Positions 33,625-42,210 of a DNA stretch of 64,000 nucleotides are shown here, in pieces (position 1 is the first letter of the stretch; the number at the start of each line of letters is the position of its first letter). The notes under the pieces were generated by a model. That model was not told the origin of the DNA and did no database searches. It saw only the letters and a program-made list of their open reading frames with translations. Made by a program: the position numbers and the translations under genes. Source of the DNA: Candidatus Methylospira mobilis (GTDB lineage Bacteria > Pseudomonadota > Gammaproteobacteria > Methylococcales > Methylococcaceae); assembly GCF_009498235.1 (NCBI RefSeq), contig NZ_CP044205.1, positions 4,217,389-4,281,388 on the forward strand. Reading direction: 5' to 3'.

Positions 33625-34065
33625 ATGCCCACGAAGGACGCTCCGGAGAGTGAAACTTCCGGGGACAGCGCACACGGCGATCCTGTGGACGAATCCAGCG
33701 TACTGGACGATGTTCGGTCGTTATTGCACGATCTGCGTGGGTTAACGCATGATTGCTTCCACCTCGTTGCGCTGGAAACGCGACGGGCGGGCGAGAGCCT
33801 GGTCGGTATGATCGTGGCGGGGGTCATGGTCGCTGTTTTGTTAAGCGGCGCGTGGCTGGGGCTTGTGGCTGCCGCCGTGCTTGAGCTGGTTGATAATGGC
33901 GTCAAGGCGGGCAGCGCCATGCTGCTTGCCGTCGCTTTGAATTTGCTGCTGGCGCTGATTCTCTGTGGCTTGATACGCCGCAAGAGTCGTTACTTACAAT
34001 TTCCCGCAACTCTCCGCAGTCTTCATCCTCCGCCCTCAAGCCGCCGAAATGCGGAAAAAACATGA
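33625..34065 (+). CDS. Holin-X/YqjE-like membrane protein
   Basis: A 146-residue protein with an acidic, soluble N-terminus and two membrane segments (about 55-75 and 85-110), matching the YqjE/phage-holin-superfamily III type found behind YqjD-like genes. It is unlikely to be a lytic holin. The stop overlaps the start of the next gene by 4 bp. Confidence 0.78.
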   Translation: MPTKDAPESETSGDSAHGDPVDESSVLDDVRSLLHDLRGLTHDCFHLVALETRRAGESLVGMIVAGVMVAVLLSGAWLGLVAAAVLELVDNGVKAGSAMLLAVALNLLLALILCGLIRRKSRYLQFPATLRSLHPPPSSRRNAEKT

Positions 34066-34499
34066 TGACAACCTGCATTCGGAACCGAAGAAAATCCAAG
34101 TCTCTGAAAATCCAAATCAGGGATGCGGAACAGCAGTTGTCGAACCGTCAACGAAGGTGCGGTGTTCGCGCCGCTACGCTGACCCGGAAGATACACCAAC
34201 AGTTGATCGCTCCGGCAAGCTTGCTGCTGGCGGGCAGCATCGGATTTATCATCGGCGAATTTACCAAGCGCCAAATCCCCAACAACCGTGGTGCTGCCGA
34301 TAAGCCAGACGCTACCGAGACTACGCCGCTGAGAACCGCGCTGAAACTTATGGCTTCGGCGCGCACGATATATGCGGCCTTGCCTCTGGCATGGATTATG
34401 AGGTCACTCCATCATCCGGACGCGTCGGGCCAACCACCCAAACGGCGGTTCTACGTGGCGGAGACAACCAATCCGTTCAACTTAAGCGATTTTCAATAA
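34062..34499 (+). CDS. YqjK-like hypothetical protein
   Basis: A 145-residue basic protein starting with an ATGA overlap. A hydrophobic patch (LIAPASLLLAGSIGFIIGEF) lies in the middle, followed by a polar tail. Its position behind YqjD/YqjE-like genes suggests a YqjK equivalent, though sequence similarity is weak. It ends the stress operon. Confidence 0.6.
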   Translation: MMTTCIRNRRKSKSLKIQIRDAEQQLSNRQRRCGVRAATLTRKIHQQLIAPASLLLAGSIGFIIGEFTKRQIPNNRGAADKPDATETTPLRTALKLMASARTIYAALPLAWIMRSLHHPDASGQPPKRRFYVAETTNPFNLSDFQ

Positions 34500-34952
34500 A
34501 CATCGAAACTATGCAGCTACCGTTGTATCTCGCTGTAGGAACGGGCTTTAGCCCGCGAAAGAGGCCGATCGCAGCTAAAGGCCGCTGTTTTATTCGAAGA
34601 ATATATTGCCCCCTCCGCTTCCTTGATGGCCTTCTCTTCTGATCGAATCAGATTTGGGCAAAACGGAACGGGTGTTGATGAGGCGCTATGGCGAAGTGGC
34701 GTGGCTGGATATTGTCGCGTATCCGCAGATGCTGCGGCGTGCCGCCATTTTTTGCGAAACCTGCCGGGACATCCGAGTCTCCTGCAGGAGCAAAAAATAG
34801 GCGACCGCTTTGCCTTCGACTGTCCCGGTCATCCCCGCTCAATGCTTTTTCGCTGGCCTTGCAGGACTCCTGCTGAATCCCGCCCAGTGCTAAGGCTTCG
34901 GGGGACTACTCGACTCGCTCGCTTCGCCTGGCTCCATGTCTCGCAGCGCTGG
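34500..34952. other. Non-coding region with a REP-like element
   Basis: A 453-bp gap between convergent genes. A REP-type palindrome lies near its start (separate entry). The plus frame 34623-34970 and other short frames have no recognisable content. Nothing else is supported. Confidence 0.5.
34535..34557. repeat. REP-like palindrome, single copy
   Basis: GTAGGAACGGGCTTTAGCCC followed by GCG: an imperfect palindrome matching the arms of the paired element at 47265-47321 (GTAGGAGCGGGCTTTGGCCC). Such REP sequences lie between genes and can stabilise or end transcripts. Confidence 0.75.
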
Positions 34953-35480
34953 TTAGCCGTGCATACTTAATGATTTGTTTATTATGGGTAACTGCTCCTC
35001 CGAGCTGATCGGATATTCGTGCCTGGAGCCCATGACTCGGTCGAACCACGGCCAAGCCACGCACCAATTGGCTTCGCTGTTCTGCGCCATATGATGTTGA
35101 TAATGCCAGGGGAGCTTGCGTCTGGCCCAGTCGGGATCGAGGTGAGATTTGCGATGCCTGATGTAATAGCACGCGAGTCCCACATACATTCCGGCAACAT
35201 AACCCGGCACACACATCAGCAAGGGGATGTGCCCGAGCACGACCACCAGCAAAAACAGCGCTTCCTTACCCTGTGTATTCCAACGTAGCGGCCATCCTTG
35301 GTATCCATGATCAAGCATGCCGTTTTCCTGGCATACCCGATGATGTTCATGCCAGTGATATGCCCAGATGCTGTCTGGGCGCTTGCCCTGTCCATGTAGC
35401 ACATACCGGTGTATCAGCCATTCTCCGGCATTCTCTATCAGCAAACCGAGCGGAATTCCCAGCAATAGATTAAGCAACAC
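34953..35480 (-). CDS. Fatty acid hydroxylase/sterol desaturase superfamily protein
   Basis: A 175-residue membrane protein with the di-iron histidine boxes HRYVLH, HWHEHH, HRKSH and HYQHH. The superfamily hydroxylates or desaturates lipids. Two or three hydrophobic segments (start, and about 75-110) fit an integral membrane enzyme. It is short compared with typical 200-300-residue members, and the substrate is unknown. It stands alone on the minus strand. Confidence 0.82.
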   Translation of the reverse strand: MLLNLLLGIPLGLLIENAGEWLIHRYVLHGQGKRPDSIWAYHWHEHHRVCQENGMLDHGYQGWPLRWNTQGKEALFLLVVVLGHIPLLMCVPGYVAGMYVGLACYYIRHRKSHLDPDWARRKLPWHYQHHMAQNSEANWCVAWPWFDRVMGSRHEYPISSEEQLPIINKSLSMHG

Positions 35481-35703
35481 TGCGAGTATCTTGCATTTTT
35501 GTCATGACAGACTTCATAAAAAGATGCTGGTACAATTTTCCGTTTTTTGGTGCGACAGTCATTTTCAATTAATGTGAGTTCAGCCTGATATTCATTCTCA
35601 GTTAATTTGAGCCTGCCAATGCGCTGATTGCGAGCTGGACCATTTTCGATTGCAAGCCGGTACAATTAGGGAAGCTTACCGTTGTGCGAACTTCAGCGAG
35701 TAG

Positions 35704-35781
35704 TCAAAAGTGGGTAAGCAATGCAATCAAAATGATTAATGGAATCGGTACGCCAAGCAATAAAAGTAAAAGTGAGCGCAT
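35704..35781 (-). CDS. 25-residue membrane peptide
   Basis: The peptide is MRSLLLLLLGVPIPLIILIA followed by LLTHF. It is a single hydrophobic helix with a GVP turn, similar to the peptide at 32723-32803. It is preceded by GGAGATAAATC. Function unknown. Confidence 0.5.
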   Translation of the reverse strand: MRSLLLLLLGVPIPLIILIALLTHF

Positions 35782-35832
35782 GATTTATCTCCAGGAATTT
35801 AATTCGAAAATAGAAGGATAGCGCAGCACAAA

Positions 35833-36228
35833 TTAGCTGAACGAAGTGTTATCGGTATGGATTACCCGATCCCGCTGTTTTCCGCCAAACGTTGCCGCCA
35901 GACTCGTTACAAAGGCGCCAGACAATAGTGCCACGAACATCCACAGTGCGGAATGGGCTGCCGTTTTGCGCGCATATTCGGTAGTCTGCTTTGCGTTTTG
36001 CTCAGTGTCCACGATTGCGGTGTGCGCTTTATTAAATACGTCGTTGACACGCTTTTCGGCATCAACCGGAGATAGACCTGTCCGTTAGGCAATGATTTTC
36101 GCCAGATATTGGCGATCCTCCGGCGGCAAACCATTTGCTCGTAAGCCGTTGGCAAAAATCCGGCTTACCTCAATCCGGGCAGCACTATAGTCCTTTCCAA
36201 CGTTTACTTGGGCCGGGACATTGGGCAA
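35833..36228 (-). pseudogene. PhnA-like membrane protein gene with an in-frame stop
   Basis: From TTG 36228, behind AGGAGG, the frame encodes a roughly 131-residue protein ending with one membrane helix (SALWMFVALLSGAFVTSLAA) and GGKQRDRV. A TAA at 36085-36087 interrupts it after KIIA; the frame resumes with RTGLSPVDAEKRVNDV. A CAA glutamine codon changed to TAA would explain this. I associate it with hypothetical proteins labelled PhnA-like; the function is unknown. It lies directly behind the Csp-like gene. Confidence 0.75.
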
Positions 36229-36238
36229 AAACAGCCTC

Positions 36239-36590
36239 CTACTGTTTAATATTCGCCATTTTCAGACAACTCTCGGCGCAGTCACGGCATGCCTCGACGC
36301 ATTCATCCATACCGCCGATCTTCTCGCAATCCGTCGCGCATGCCTCGCAGACTTCGGCGCAGATTTCGCACAGACGATGCTGAAAATGAGAGCTACCGAG
36401 CTGAAAATTGGCCGATGTCTGGCAGATCTCGGCGCAACTGATCATGAGACGGAAATGCTCTGCCTCAATATGCTTTCCGCCTGTCTTGAGGCAGTGGTTC
36501 ATCGCGATTTGCAGGCAGACCTGATGGCAACGGCTACATGCCTCTATTACAGGCGTGCATGGCGTGATCCGTGTGGGATGGCTGATTCAT
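36239..36590 (-). pseudogene. Four-helix-bundle copper-binding protein (Csp/DUF326), frameshifted
   Basis: The intact frame from 36502 encodes a Cys-rich protein with repeated CxxxC motifs (CAEICQ, CEICAEVCEACATDC, CVEACRDCAESC). The natural start is ATG 36590 behind GGAGAACCCC, giving MNQPSHTDHAMHAC. One extra A near 36548 shifts the frame; removing it gives IEACSRCHQVCLQIAMNHC and joins the two parts. Csp proteins bind many Cu(I) ions through these cysteines. Translation from an internal start could still yield an 87-residue protein, so partial function is possible. Confidence 0.8.
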
Positions 36591-36737
36591 GGGGTTCTCC
36601 AAAGGTAAAGATATAAACGTGGCCAAACTTTCGACCGCGAACCAGGCTTCGGAGCGGGACTGGGTCGCGCGTTAAAGCCTTGGAAAAACTTTAGCCGCAG
36701 AACCAGCCGCAGTCGGTACGGTGTCACACATTGTCAA

Positions 36738-36793
36738 TGCCGATTTAAAACTGACACACTTTTGTAGCGAATGTTGATTTAAAACTGATACAC
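36738..36793. repeat. Tandem direct repeats, probable IS21-type end
   Basis: Two copies of GATTTAAAACTGA(C/T)ACAC about 30 bp apart, next to the istB remnant. IS21-family elements carry repeated terminal sequences of this kind that bind the transposase. Confidence 0.55.
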
Positions 36794-36815
36794 CCCCATT
36801 ACATTATCGTGCCGC

Positions 36816-36945
36816 TTATATCGCCGGCAACGCCCCTTTAGCCTTAACCATGCCCGCTGCTCGCTGATGCTTTACTCGGTAGCTCTCACCGGCAATCGGC
36901 ACGATGCGAGCGTCATGGAGCAGGCGATTGTAACTTTTCAAAGTC
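36816..36945 (-). pseudogene. IstB C-terminal remnant (IS21 family)
   Basis: The minus frame ends NRLLHDARIVPIAGESYRVK then HQRAAGMVKAKGALPAI and stops at 36816. This is the C-terminus of the IS21 helper ATPase IstB. The ATPase core and istA are absent, so only the element end remains. Confidence 0.8.
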
Positions 36946-37040
36946 GGTGTCAGCAGCAATTAGCGAAAACCCGTGTATTACCTTGATTGACGGAAACTAA
37001 ATTGTCATAGTCGATGTCACCCGTCGTTCGTCGGCCTCTG

Positions 37041-37071
37041 TTGTCTAAAAACCTTCGTTTTTTAGACTCAA
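37041..37071. repeat. Palindrome copy B (TGTCTAAAAA ... TTTTTTAGAC)
   Basis: TTGTCTAAAAACCTTCGTTT then TTTAGACTCAA matches copy A at 29819-29850 over about 26 bp with two changes. It sits at the junction between the IS21 remnant and the next gene. Confidence 0.7.
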
Positions 37072-37090
37072 GGTCGCTCTAGCCGTGTGG

Positions 37091-37765
37091 TCATATAGGA
37101 TTTGCCGCGCGCTTCAGTATCTCAGTCACAAGCTCTGGCTCGGCGTTTTGCAGGCGCAGCTTACGATTGGGCGCGATGTGAGAGAACGCTTCGGCCAGAA
37201 TAGTCATATCATGCCCCAAGCCGTTCGACATCAAGGTCGCTTTCAGCAATCCAAAGCTGGTGCCGGCAGTGATTTCATCCATGCTTTGCCGCGTGACCGC
37301 CAAGTTCGAGCGTAAGGTCGCAATCGCGTCGATCGCTTCTTTTTCCACGGCCAGTAGCTTTGTCCCAAGGCTATCAGTAAAAGGCATTTGACGGGGCCTG
37401 TATGGGCTCATGTCCAATGTATCAGCTACTGACCCGTCAGCTCGTCGGCTGTGGATGGCCGCATCGACGAGCCGCTTGGCATCCATTAGCCCACAAGCCA
37501 CATCGACCAGCTCAGCCGCAATCAGTGTCTTTAACTTTTCTACCTGGCCTGCCTGTTCCTGCTCAGCCTTGAATCTCTCGTTTGCCCGATTGATCCAGTT
37601 GCCTAACAGAAGCGCCGCACCACCGAACAACGCACCGGCAAGGCCTGCGGCAGCACCTAGATCGAATCCCCAAGGTCTGCATGCCACGACGTACAACCCG
37701 AATCCAGTCAGCACCACGAACAGTACCCAGTCGATATGGTTCATGACGAAGCGCTTAATGGCGTT
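37091..37765 (-). CDS. Hypothetical membrane protein
   Basis: A 224-residue protein from ATG 37765 (MNAIKRFVMNHIDWVLF). Two membrane segments lie near the N-terminus (about 10-30 and 40-60), then a long helical cytoplasmic region (about 65-215). A start at 37798 (TTG) is less likely. No family is recognised. It resembles lineage-specific accessory membrane proteins found next to toxin-antitoxin genes. Confidence 0.6.
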   Translation of the reverse strand, partial: NAIKRFVMNHIDWVLFVVLTGFGLYVVACRPWGFDLGAAAGLAGALFGGAALLLGNWINRANERFKAEQEQAGQVEKLKTLIAAELVDVACGLMDAKRLVDAAIHSRRADGSVADTLDMSPYRPRQMPFTDSLGTKLLAVEKEAIDAIATLRSNLAVTRQSMDEITAGTSFGLLKATLMSNGLGHDMTILAEAFSHIAPNRKLRLQNAEPELVTEILKRAANPI

Positions 37766-37923
37766 CATTGTTGTCTGCGCTTGGAACAGCGGTCGCAACT
37801 GTATCCATTATTGATTTCCCCGTAAATGTTTGGTGATTGTTAATTGTATTACCCGTCTTAAATCGGTCGGTATGGCGATAGGGGTATTTTGTACCTGACT
37901 TATGTCTCTGACAAACCATTGAT

Positions 37924-38343
37924 TTATAATGATTTAAAACTTGTGCCATAAATCTTGATTTCTGGCATAACGCGAGAACATGGATACCTGTCATTGCAGC
38001 GGCATATCAAGCAGGGGAGTGTGTTTTTAGTCACTCCTTCCTTGAGCGTTGCGTGCATGCGCGTTTGCCAATCGGGACCAGCCGCGCGAACAGCCGCCAG
38101 CACGCCCTTGTCAAAGCGTATGGCGACTTGCTCTTTGGTCCCCCGCTGCCGGCCGACGCGTTGTTTGGCGATGGCGGTGCGCATGAGCGTCGTGGCGTCG
38201 GGTGAATCCGCGTCGTCGTCTTCTGGTTCGATACCGTCGAGCGCATTCTGTCCCAGAAATGCCCAATCGATTTTTGATTCTCCGCTTTCGCGCGCCGCGC
38301 GCATTTCCTCAGTTGTCCTGGTAGTCACTACGAGCACAGTCAT
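37924..38343 (-). CDS. brnA: BrnA-like antitoxin
   Basis: A 139-residue protein. GRQRGTKEQVAIRFDKGVLA followed by AVRAAGPDWQTRMHATLKEG is the BrnA DNA-binding and dimerisation segment. The last 35 residues (Cys-rich, ending FKSL) are absent from BrnA relatives and suggest a lost stop codon or a fusion to downstream sequence. BrnA neutralises the BrnT ribonuclease and represses the operon. It overlaps the brnT remnant by 35 bp. Confidence 0.78.
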   Translation of the reverse strand: MTVLVVTTRTTEEMRAARESGESKIDWAFLGQNALDGIEPEDDDADSPDATTLMRTAIAKQRVGRQRGTKEQVAIRFDKGVLAAVRAAGPDWQTRMHATLKEGVTKNTLPCLICRCNDRYPCSRVMPEIKIYGTSFKSL

Positions 38344-38605
38344 GATAAGCCTCTCTTTCGCTACGTTTAGCCGGGCGAAAACTGATGATATGTGGCGTTT
38401 TACCCGGTAAATACACCACGGTTAATACTGTGAGCCGATCAAATACATAAGCGAAGGCTTGCTGTCCGCGTTCGCCGTTACGCCCGGTTTCGATATCCAG
38501 CCGGTAAGGGGTTGCAATGATCAAATCTGCATCGTTGCAATCAAGCCGGTGCTTTTCCAGATTGGCTTTGCGTTTGGTTTCCTGCCAAGTTTATTTTGTG
38601 TTCAT
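38309..38605 (-). pseudogene. brnT: BrnT toxin gene with an early stop
   Basis: From ATG 38605 the frame reads MNTK then TAA (38591-38593), then TWQETKRKANLEKHRLDCND and on to a BrnT-like C-terminus (LTVLTVVYLPGKTPHIISFR). A single change of a Tyr codon to TAA would account for it. Translation from a downstream TTG (38524) would lack the N-terminal EWDxxK-type segment. The toxin is therefore probably inactive while the antitoxin persists. Confidence 0.72.
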
Positions 38606-38677
38606 GAGAATAATTGCAGATGCGTTAATATCGCACATCTGCCTCATTGAAGAGAGGCCTATGTATGTGGTGGCCGG

Positions 38678-39439
38678 TTACTCCTTATATTCGCAACCGA
38701 GAACAAATTCATAACGTTCCGGGCGAATATAAAAAGTGGAATATTCAGCAAATCGTCCGTTAACAAAATAGGAAGTTCTTACCATCATCAGCAAGGCGGC
38801 GCCAATCGAAATATTGAGCGCCGCTGCCAAGCCTCGATCTGCGGATTGAGCGCGTATGGATATATCGGCACGCGCAACCGGACATTCCATGGCGGAAGCC
38901 AGCAAAGCATAGGCTGGATTTTTTTCAATTTCCGACCAGCTACACAAATCCAACTCGACCGGCAGGTAACTGCATCCCAACGCAACCGGTTCGCCGTCAA
39001 CTCGGTGTAAACGTTTAAGAAACAAGCTTTGGGTATTATCTGCACCGAAAAGCGATTTCAGTGATTCAGGGACGGATAACCGTTCTTTTTCGATCAGTTC
39101 CATAGATGCATTCAAACCTTGTTGCACTAACGACTCATGAAAACTGCGCAGGGTATCAAGTCCATGCCGTACCGGTTTATCCGACGTGTAACTGCCCTTA
39201 CCTTGCCGCCTTATGACCAGACCTTCCTTGACCAGCTTAGCCAGGGCCTGACGGACAGTGATCCGGCTTACGTCAAAACGCATACCCAGCTCAGCTTCCG
39301 ACGGTAAGCGTCCGGAAGGGAAGAAATTGCCGGCTGCGATTTCCTCCCGCAGTCTCGTGGCAATCTGCTCATATAACGACGCCTGGTTGTCGCGCAGCAG
39401 TACATCGGTGGCAGCAAAATCCTGATTATTTTTTTGCAT
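38678..39439 (-). CDS. GntR-family transcription regulator with UTRA domain (PhnF/HutC type)
   Basis: A 253-residue regulator. The N-terminal winged helix (LPSEAELGMRFDVSRITVRQ) is followed by a UTRA ligand domain (about 95-245). It is divergent from the ABC-transporter/metallohydrolase operon across an 82-bp gap and is its probable repressor, with the transported compound or its product as ligand. It has nothing in common with the toxin-antitoxin genes beside it, so the operon starts a new region. Confidence 0.9.
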   Translation of the reverse strand: MQKNNQDFAATDVLLRDNQASLYEQIATRLREEIAAGNFFPSGRLPSEAELGMRFDVSRITVRQALAKLVKEGLVIRRQGKGSYTSDKPVRHGLDTLRSFHESLVQQGLNASMELIEKERLSVPESLKSLFGADNTQSLFLKRLHRVDGEPVALGCSYLPVELDLCSWSEIEKNPAYALLASAMECPVARADISIRAQSADRGLAAALNISIGAALLMMVRTSYFVNGRFAEYSTFYIRPERYEFVLGCEYKE

Positions 39440-39521
39440 ATGCTTATAACAACAGATTAGTATGGCAAAGTTGTATTAAGACGTATTATTACAGCATCTC
39501 CTGTAGCAAAACGCATTCCGC
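39440..39521. promoter_or_regulatory. Divergent control region for gntR and the transporter operon
   Basis: An 82-bp AT-rich gap. It contains the direct repeat GTATTAAGAC and GTATTATTAC (around 39472-39491), a possible binding site for the GntR-type protein. The two promoters must overlap here. The exact operator is not certain. Confidence 0.45.
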
Positions 39522-40373
39522 ATGACACACAAGAAAAACGGCAACTCTGGTTTCGGCGGTAAAACAGTGAAATTGCGCTGCACGGCAAGCTTCGACGTAA
39601 CATCCATCGACTTCAGCTATCCGAACGGACACAGCGTGTTTCGAGCATTTGAACTCCATGCGCGCGCAGGTGAGTTTGTAGCCGTACTTGGGCCATCCGG
39701 ATGCGGTAAAAGCACTTTACTTAATCTACTTTCCGGCTTTCTTTCGCCCACTCGCGGACAAGTAAGCATCAATGGCATACCGGTACGACCGGAAATGCCG
39801 GAGCTCGGCTATGTTTTCCAGACCCCGCAGCTATTTCCCTGGTTGAACGTACTGGAAAACGTCCGCTTTGGGCTGCGCATGCAAGGTAATCTCGCACCGA
39901 CGGAACAGTATAAGCAGGCATTAAGCTACCTCGAACTGGTTGGCATGGAACACGTTGCCGAGCGACTGCCCTATCAACTTTCAGGAGGCATGCAGCAACG
40001 GATCGCCATTGCCCGCAGCCTGGCGATGGAACCCTCGCTGTTGCTGATGGATGAACCTTTTGCAGCATTGGACGCCATTTCCCGTAAAAGCATGAATGAT
40101 GAACTGCTGTATCTGTGGACCACGCTGGGACAAACCATTCTGTTTGTCACTCATGATATTGATGAAGCGGTTTTAATGGCCGACCGGGTAGTCATGCTCG
40201 GGCTTACGCCACAAGGAATAGACAGCGAGCTGGTTATCGAATTGCCGCGCCCGCGCAGGCATATCGAGACCGGCAGGCTGCCGAAATTTGCAGAATACCG
40301 CAACATTCTGCTGCAACGCATCGGCAATGTCATGCAAAAGGCAGTTTCCGTTTCGACGCCACTCGGCGTCTGA
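39522..40373 (+). CDS. ABC transporter ATPase (SsuB/TauB/NrtD type)
   Basis: A 283-residue ATPase with Walker A GPSGCGKST, Q-loop FQTPQLFPW, signature LSGGMQQR and Walker B LLLMDEP, followed by VTHDIDEA. The family energises import of sulfonates, nitrate, taurine or related organic anions. It is the first gene of a four-gene operon. Confidence 0.93.
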   Translation: MTHKKNGNSGFGGKTVKLRCTASFDVTSIDFSYPNGHSVFRAFELHARAGEFVAVLGPSGCGKSTLLNLLSGFLSPTRGQVSINGIPVRPEMPELGYVFQTPQLFPWLNVLENVRFGLRMQGNLAPTEQYKQALSYLELVGMEHVAERLPYQLSGGMQQRIAIARSLAMEPSLLLMDEPFAALDAISRKSMNDELLYLWTTLGQTILFVTHDIDEAVLMADRVVMLGLTPQGIDSELVIELPRPRRHIETGRLPKFAEYRNILLQRIGNVMQKAVSVSTPLGV

Positions 40374-40393
40374 TTTTAACAAAGAACTTTCAA

Positions 40394-41422
40394 ATGAAAA
40401 AAAACAAACTTTTATGGCGCCACTTGCTGCTGCATGTCAGTCTTGCATCAATCTTCATGATGACGGCGCAGAAAAGCGTCGCGCAGAACCAACCCTTGCG
40501 CATCGGCTGGGTATACGCCATGGCCAATGCTCCGGCGCTTATTGCCGAAAAAAAAGGCTACTATGAAGCCGAAGGATTGAGAGTCACAGTCCATTCGTTT
40601 GGCGACGGTCCGATGATTCAACAAGCTATCGCGGCCGGGGAGCTGGATGTTGCCTATATTGGCACACCGCCGGTGTACCAATGGTTCTCACGGGGTCTCG
40701 AAACCCGCATTATTGCCAAGGTTAACTACGGTCAAGCGGCGGTAATTGCGTCCCGCAGCAGTTCGGTCAAATCTCCGGCCGATCTGCGCGGCAAAAAGCT
40801 GGCCGGCGTAGCCAAGGGTAGCGGCATGGATGTGCTGTTGCGCGGCTATGTACTGAAGGAAGCCGCCAAGCTGGATCCCGAAAACGATCTGACCATCGTG
40901 CAGATGCCGTCCGGCAACATGAACGCGGCGCTGGAGCGCAAAGTGGTTGATGCCGCCTTTACATGGGAACCTTTCGTCAGTCTGGCCCTGGCGCGCGGCG
41001 ATGCCCGACTGATACTCGATGTAAATCAGGCTTTACCTCATTATCCATGGTATGTGGTGGTCGGAGTACCGAAAATCCTGCAGGAGCGCCCGGACGATAT
41101 AGCGAAACTATTGCGTGCGCATCGCAAGGCCATTGCCTTCCTGCAGGAACATCAGGAAGAGGCCAATGGCATAATCGCAGAAACCTTCAACCTGGAGCCG
41201 TTACAAACCATTGATGGAAAAACATTGGCGCCGGAAGCCATTGTACGGGAAGCGCGCAAGCGCCTGGGGTGGTCCGACAAGCTGGAATCCACTGACCTTC
41301 AATTTATTCAGCGTTTGATCGATTACTCGCTGGCGCTGGGTTTCCTTAACAAACCGGTCACGCTTGAACAAATTGTCGACACGCGTTTTCAAAATAATGC
41401 CGACGCGATTTCGAGCCGCTGA
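40394..41422 (+). CDS. ABC transporter substrate-binding protein (SsuA/NitT type)
   Basis: A 342-residue periplasmic binding protein with a basic signal peptide ending near SVAQ. The mature start PLRIGWVYAMANAPALIAEK is typical of aliphatic-sulfonate and nitrate/taurine binding proteins. It defines the transporter substrate, which is not known. Confidence 0.9.
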   Translation: MKKNKLLWRHLLLHVSLASIFMMTAQKSVAQNQPLRIGWVYAMANAPALIAEKKGYYEAEGLRVTVHSFGDGPMIQQAIAAGELDVAYIGTPPVYQWFSRGLETRIIAKVNYGQAAVIASRSSSVKSPADLRGKKLAGVAKGSGMDVLLRGYVLKEAAKLDPENDLTIVQMPSGNMNAALERKVVDAAFTWEPFVSLALARGDARLILDVNQALPHYPWYVVVGVPKILQERPDDIAKLLRAHRKAIAFLQEHQEEANGIIAETFNLEPLQTIDGKTLAPEAIVREARKRLGWSDKLESTDLQFIQRLIDYSLALGFLNKPVTLEQIVDTRFQNNADAISSR

Positions 41423-41439
41423 GTGAGGCTATTGTTGTG

Positions 41440-42195
41440 ATGCAATCATTCATTTCTCGATTCTCCTGGAGTTGGGTATCGATTCCGCTACTGCTGTTAA
41501 TCTGGTGTCTATGCGCCGGCCGCGTGCCTGCTTATGTGTTTCCGCAGCCATGGGATGTCGCTCAAGAAGCGTTACGCTGGGCGAGTAACGGTTCGTTGCT
41601 GCAACAGTTCAAGGCCAGCCTGTTACGAGAAGTTGGCGGCTTTTCCGCTGCGGCTCTGGCTGCGCTGATGCTCGGCACAGCAACCGGCCTTTGCAAGGGA
41701 TTTCGCGATCTGGTGTCGCCACTTAACGGCCTGTTCATGGCCATTCCACCCATCGCATGGGCGCCGCTGACCATGATCGTGTTTGGTTTAGGCTATCTAT
41801 CTATCGTATTGGTCATTTTTATAGCCGCCATGTTTCCGATGACCGTTACCATCCAGGATGGGATACAAGCCATTCGTAACACAGAAATACGCGCAGCGCG
41901 CTCGCTCGGAGCCAATCGATTACAGCTGTTGCGCCACGTTTACTTGCCTGCGTCGCTACCAGCCATAACCACTGCGCTGCGCGTCGGCTTCAGTCAGGCA
42001 TGGCGCGCTCTCGTCGCCGCGGAAATGATCGGCGCATCGCAAGGCATCGGCTGGATGGTGTCGATGGGAGGACAAGTAGGCAACAGCAGTCAGGTAATGC
42101 TCGGCATTGTACTTATCGGCCTGAGCGCCTGGCTGGCGGAAAGCATGGTGTTTCGCCGCCTAGAACAACACTATCAACACTGGCGCGTCCAATAA
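41440..42195 (+). CDS. ABC transporter permease (SsuC/TauC type)
   Basis: A 251-residue integral membrane permease with five to six helices and the EAA-like loop EIRAARSLGANRLQLLRHVY followed by LPASLPAI. I chose ATG 41440; a GTG one codon earlier is possible. It completes the importer with the two genes before it. Confidence 0.92.
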   Translation: MQSFISRFSWSWVSIPLLLLIWCLCAGRVPAYVFPQPWDVAQEALRWASNGSLLQQFKASLLREVGGFSAAALAALMLGTATGLCKGFRDLVSPLNGLFMAIPPIAWAPLTMIVFGLGYLSIVLVIFIAAMFPMTVTIQDGIQAIRNTEIRAARSLGANRLQLLRHVYLPASLPAITTALRVGFSQAWRALVAAEMIGASQGIGWMVSMGGQVGNSSQVMLGIVLIGLSAWLAESMVFRRLEQHYQHWRVQ

Positions 42196-42210
42196 CCGAG
42201 AAATAAAAAT

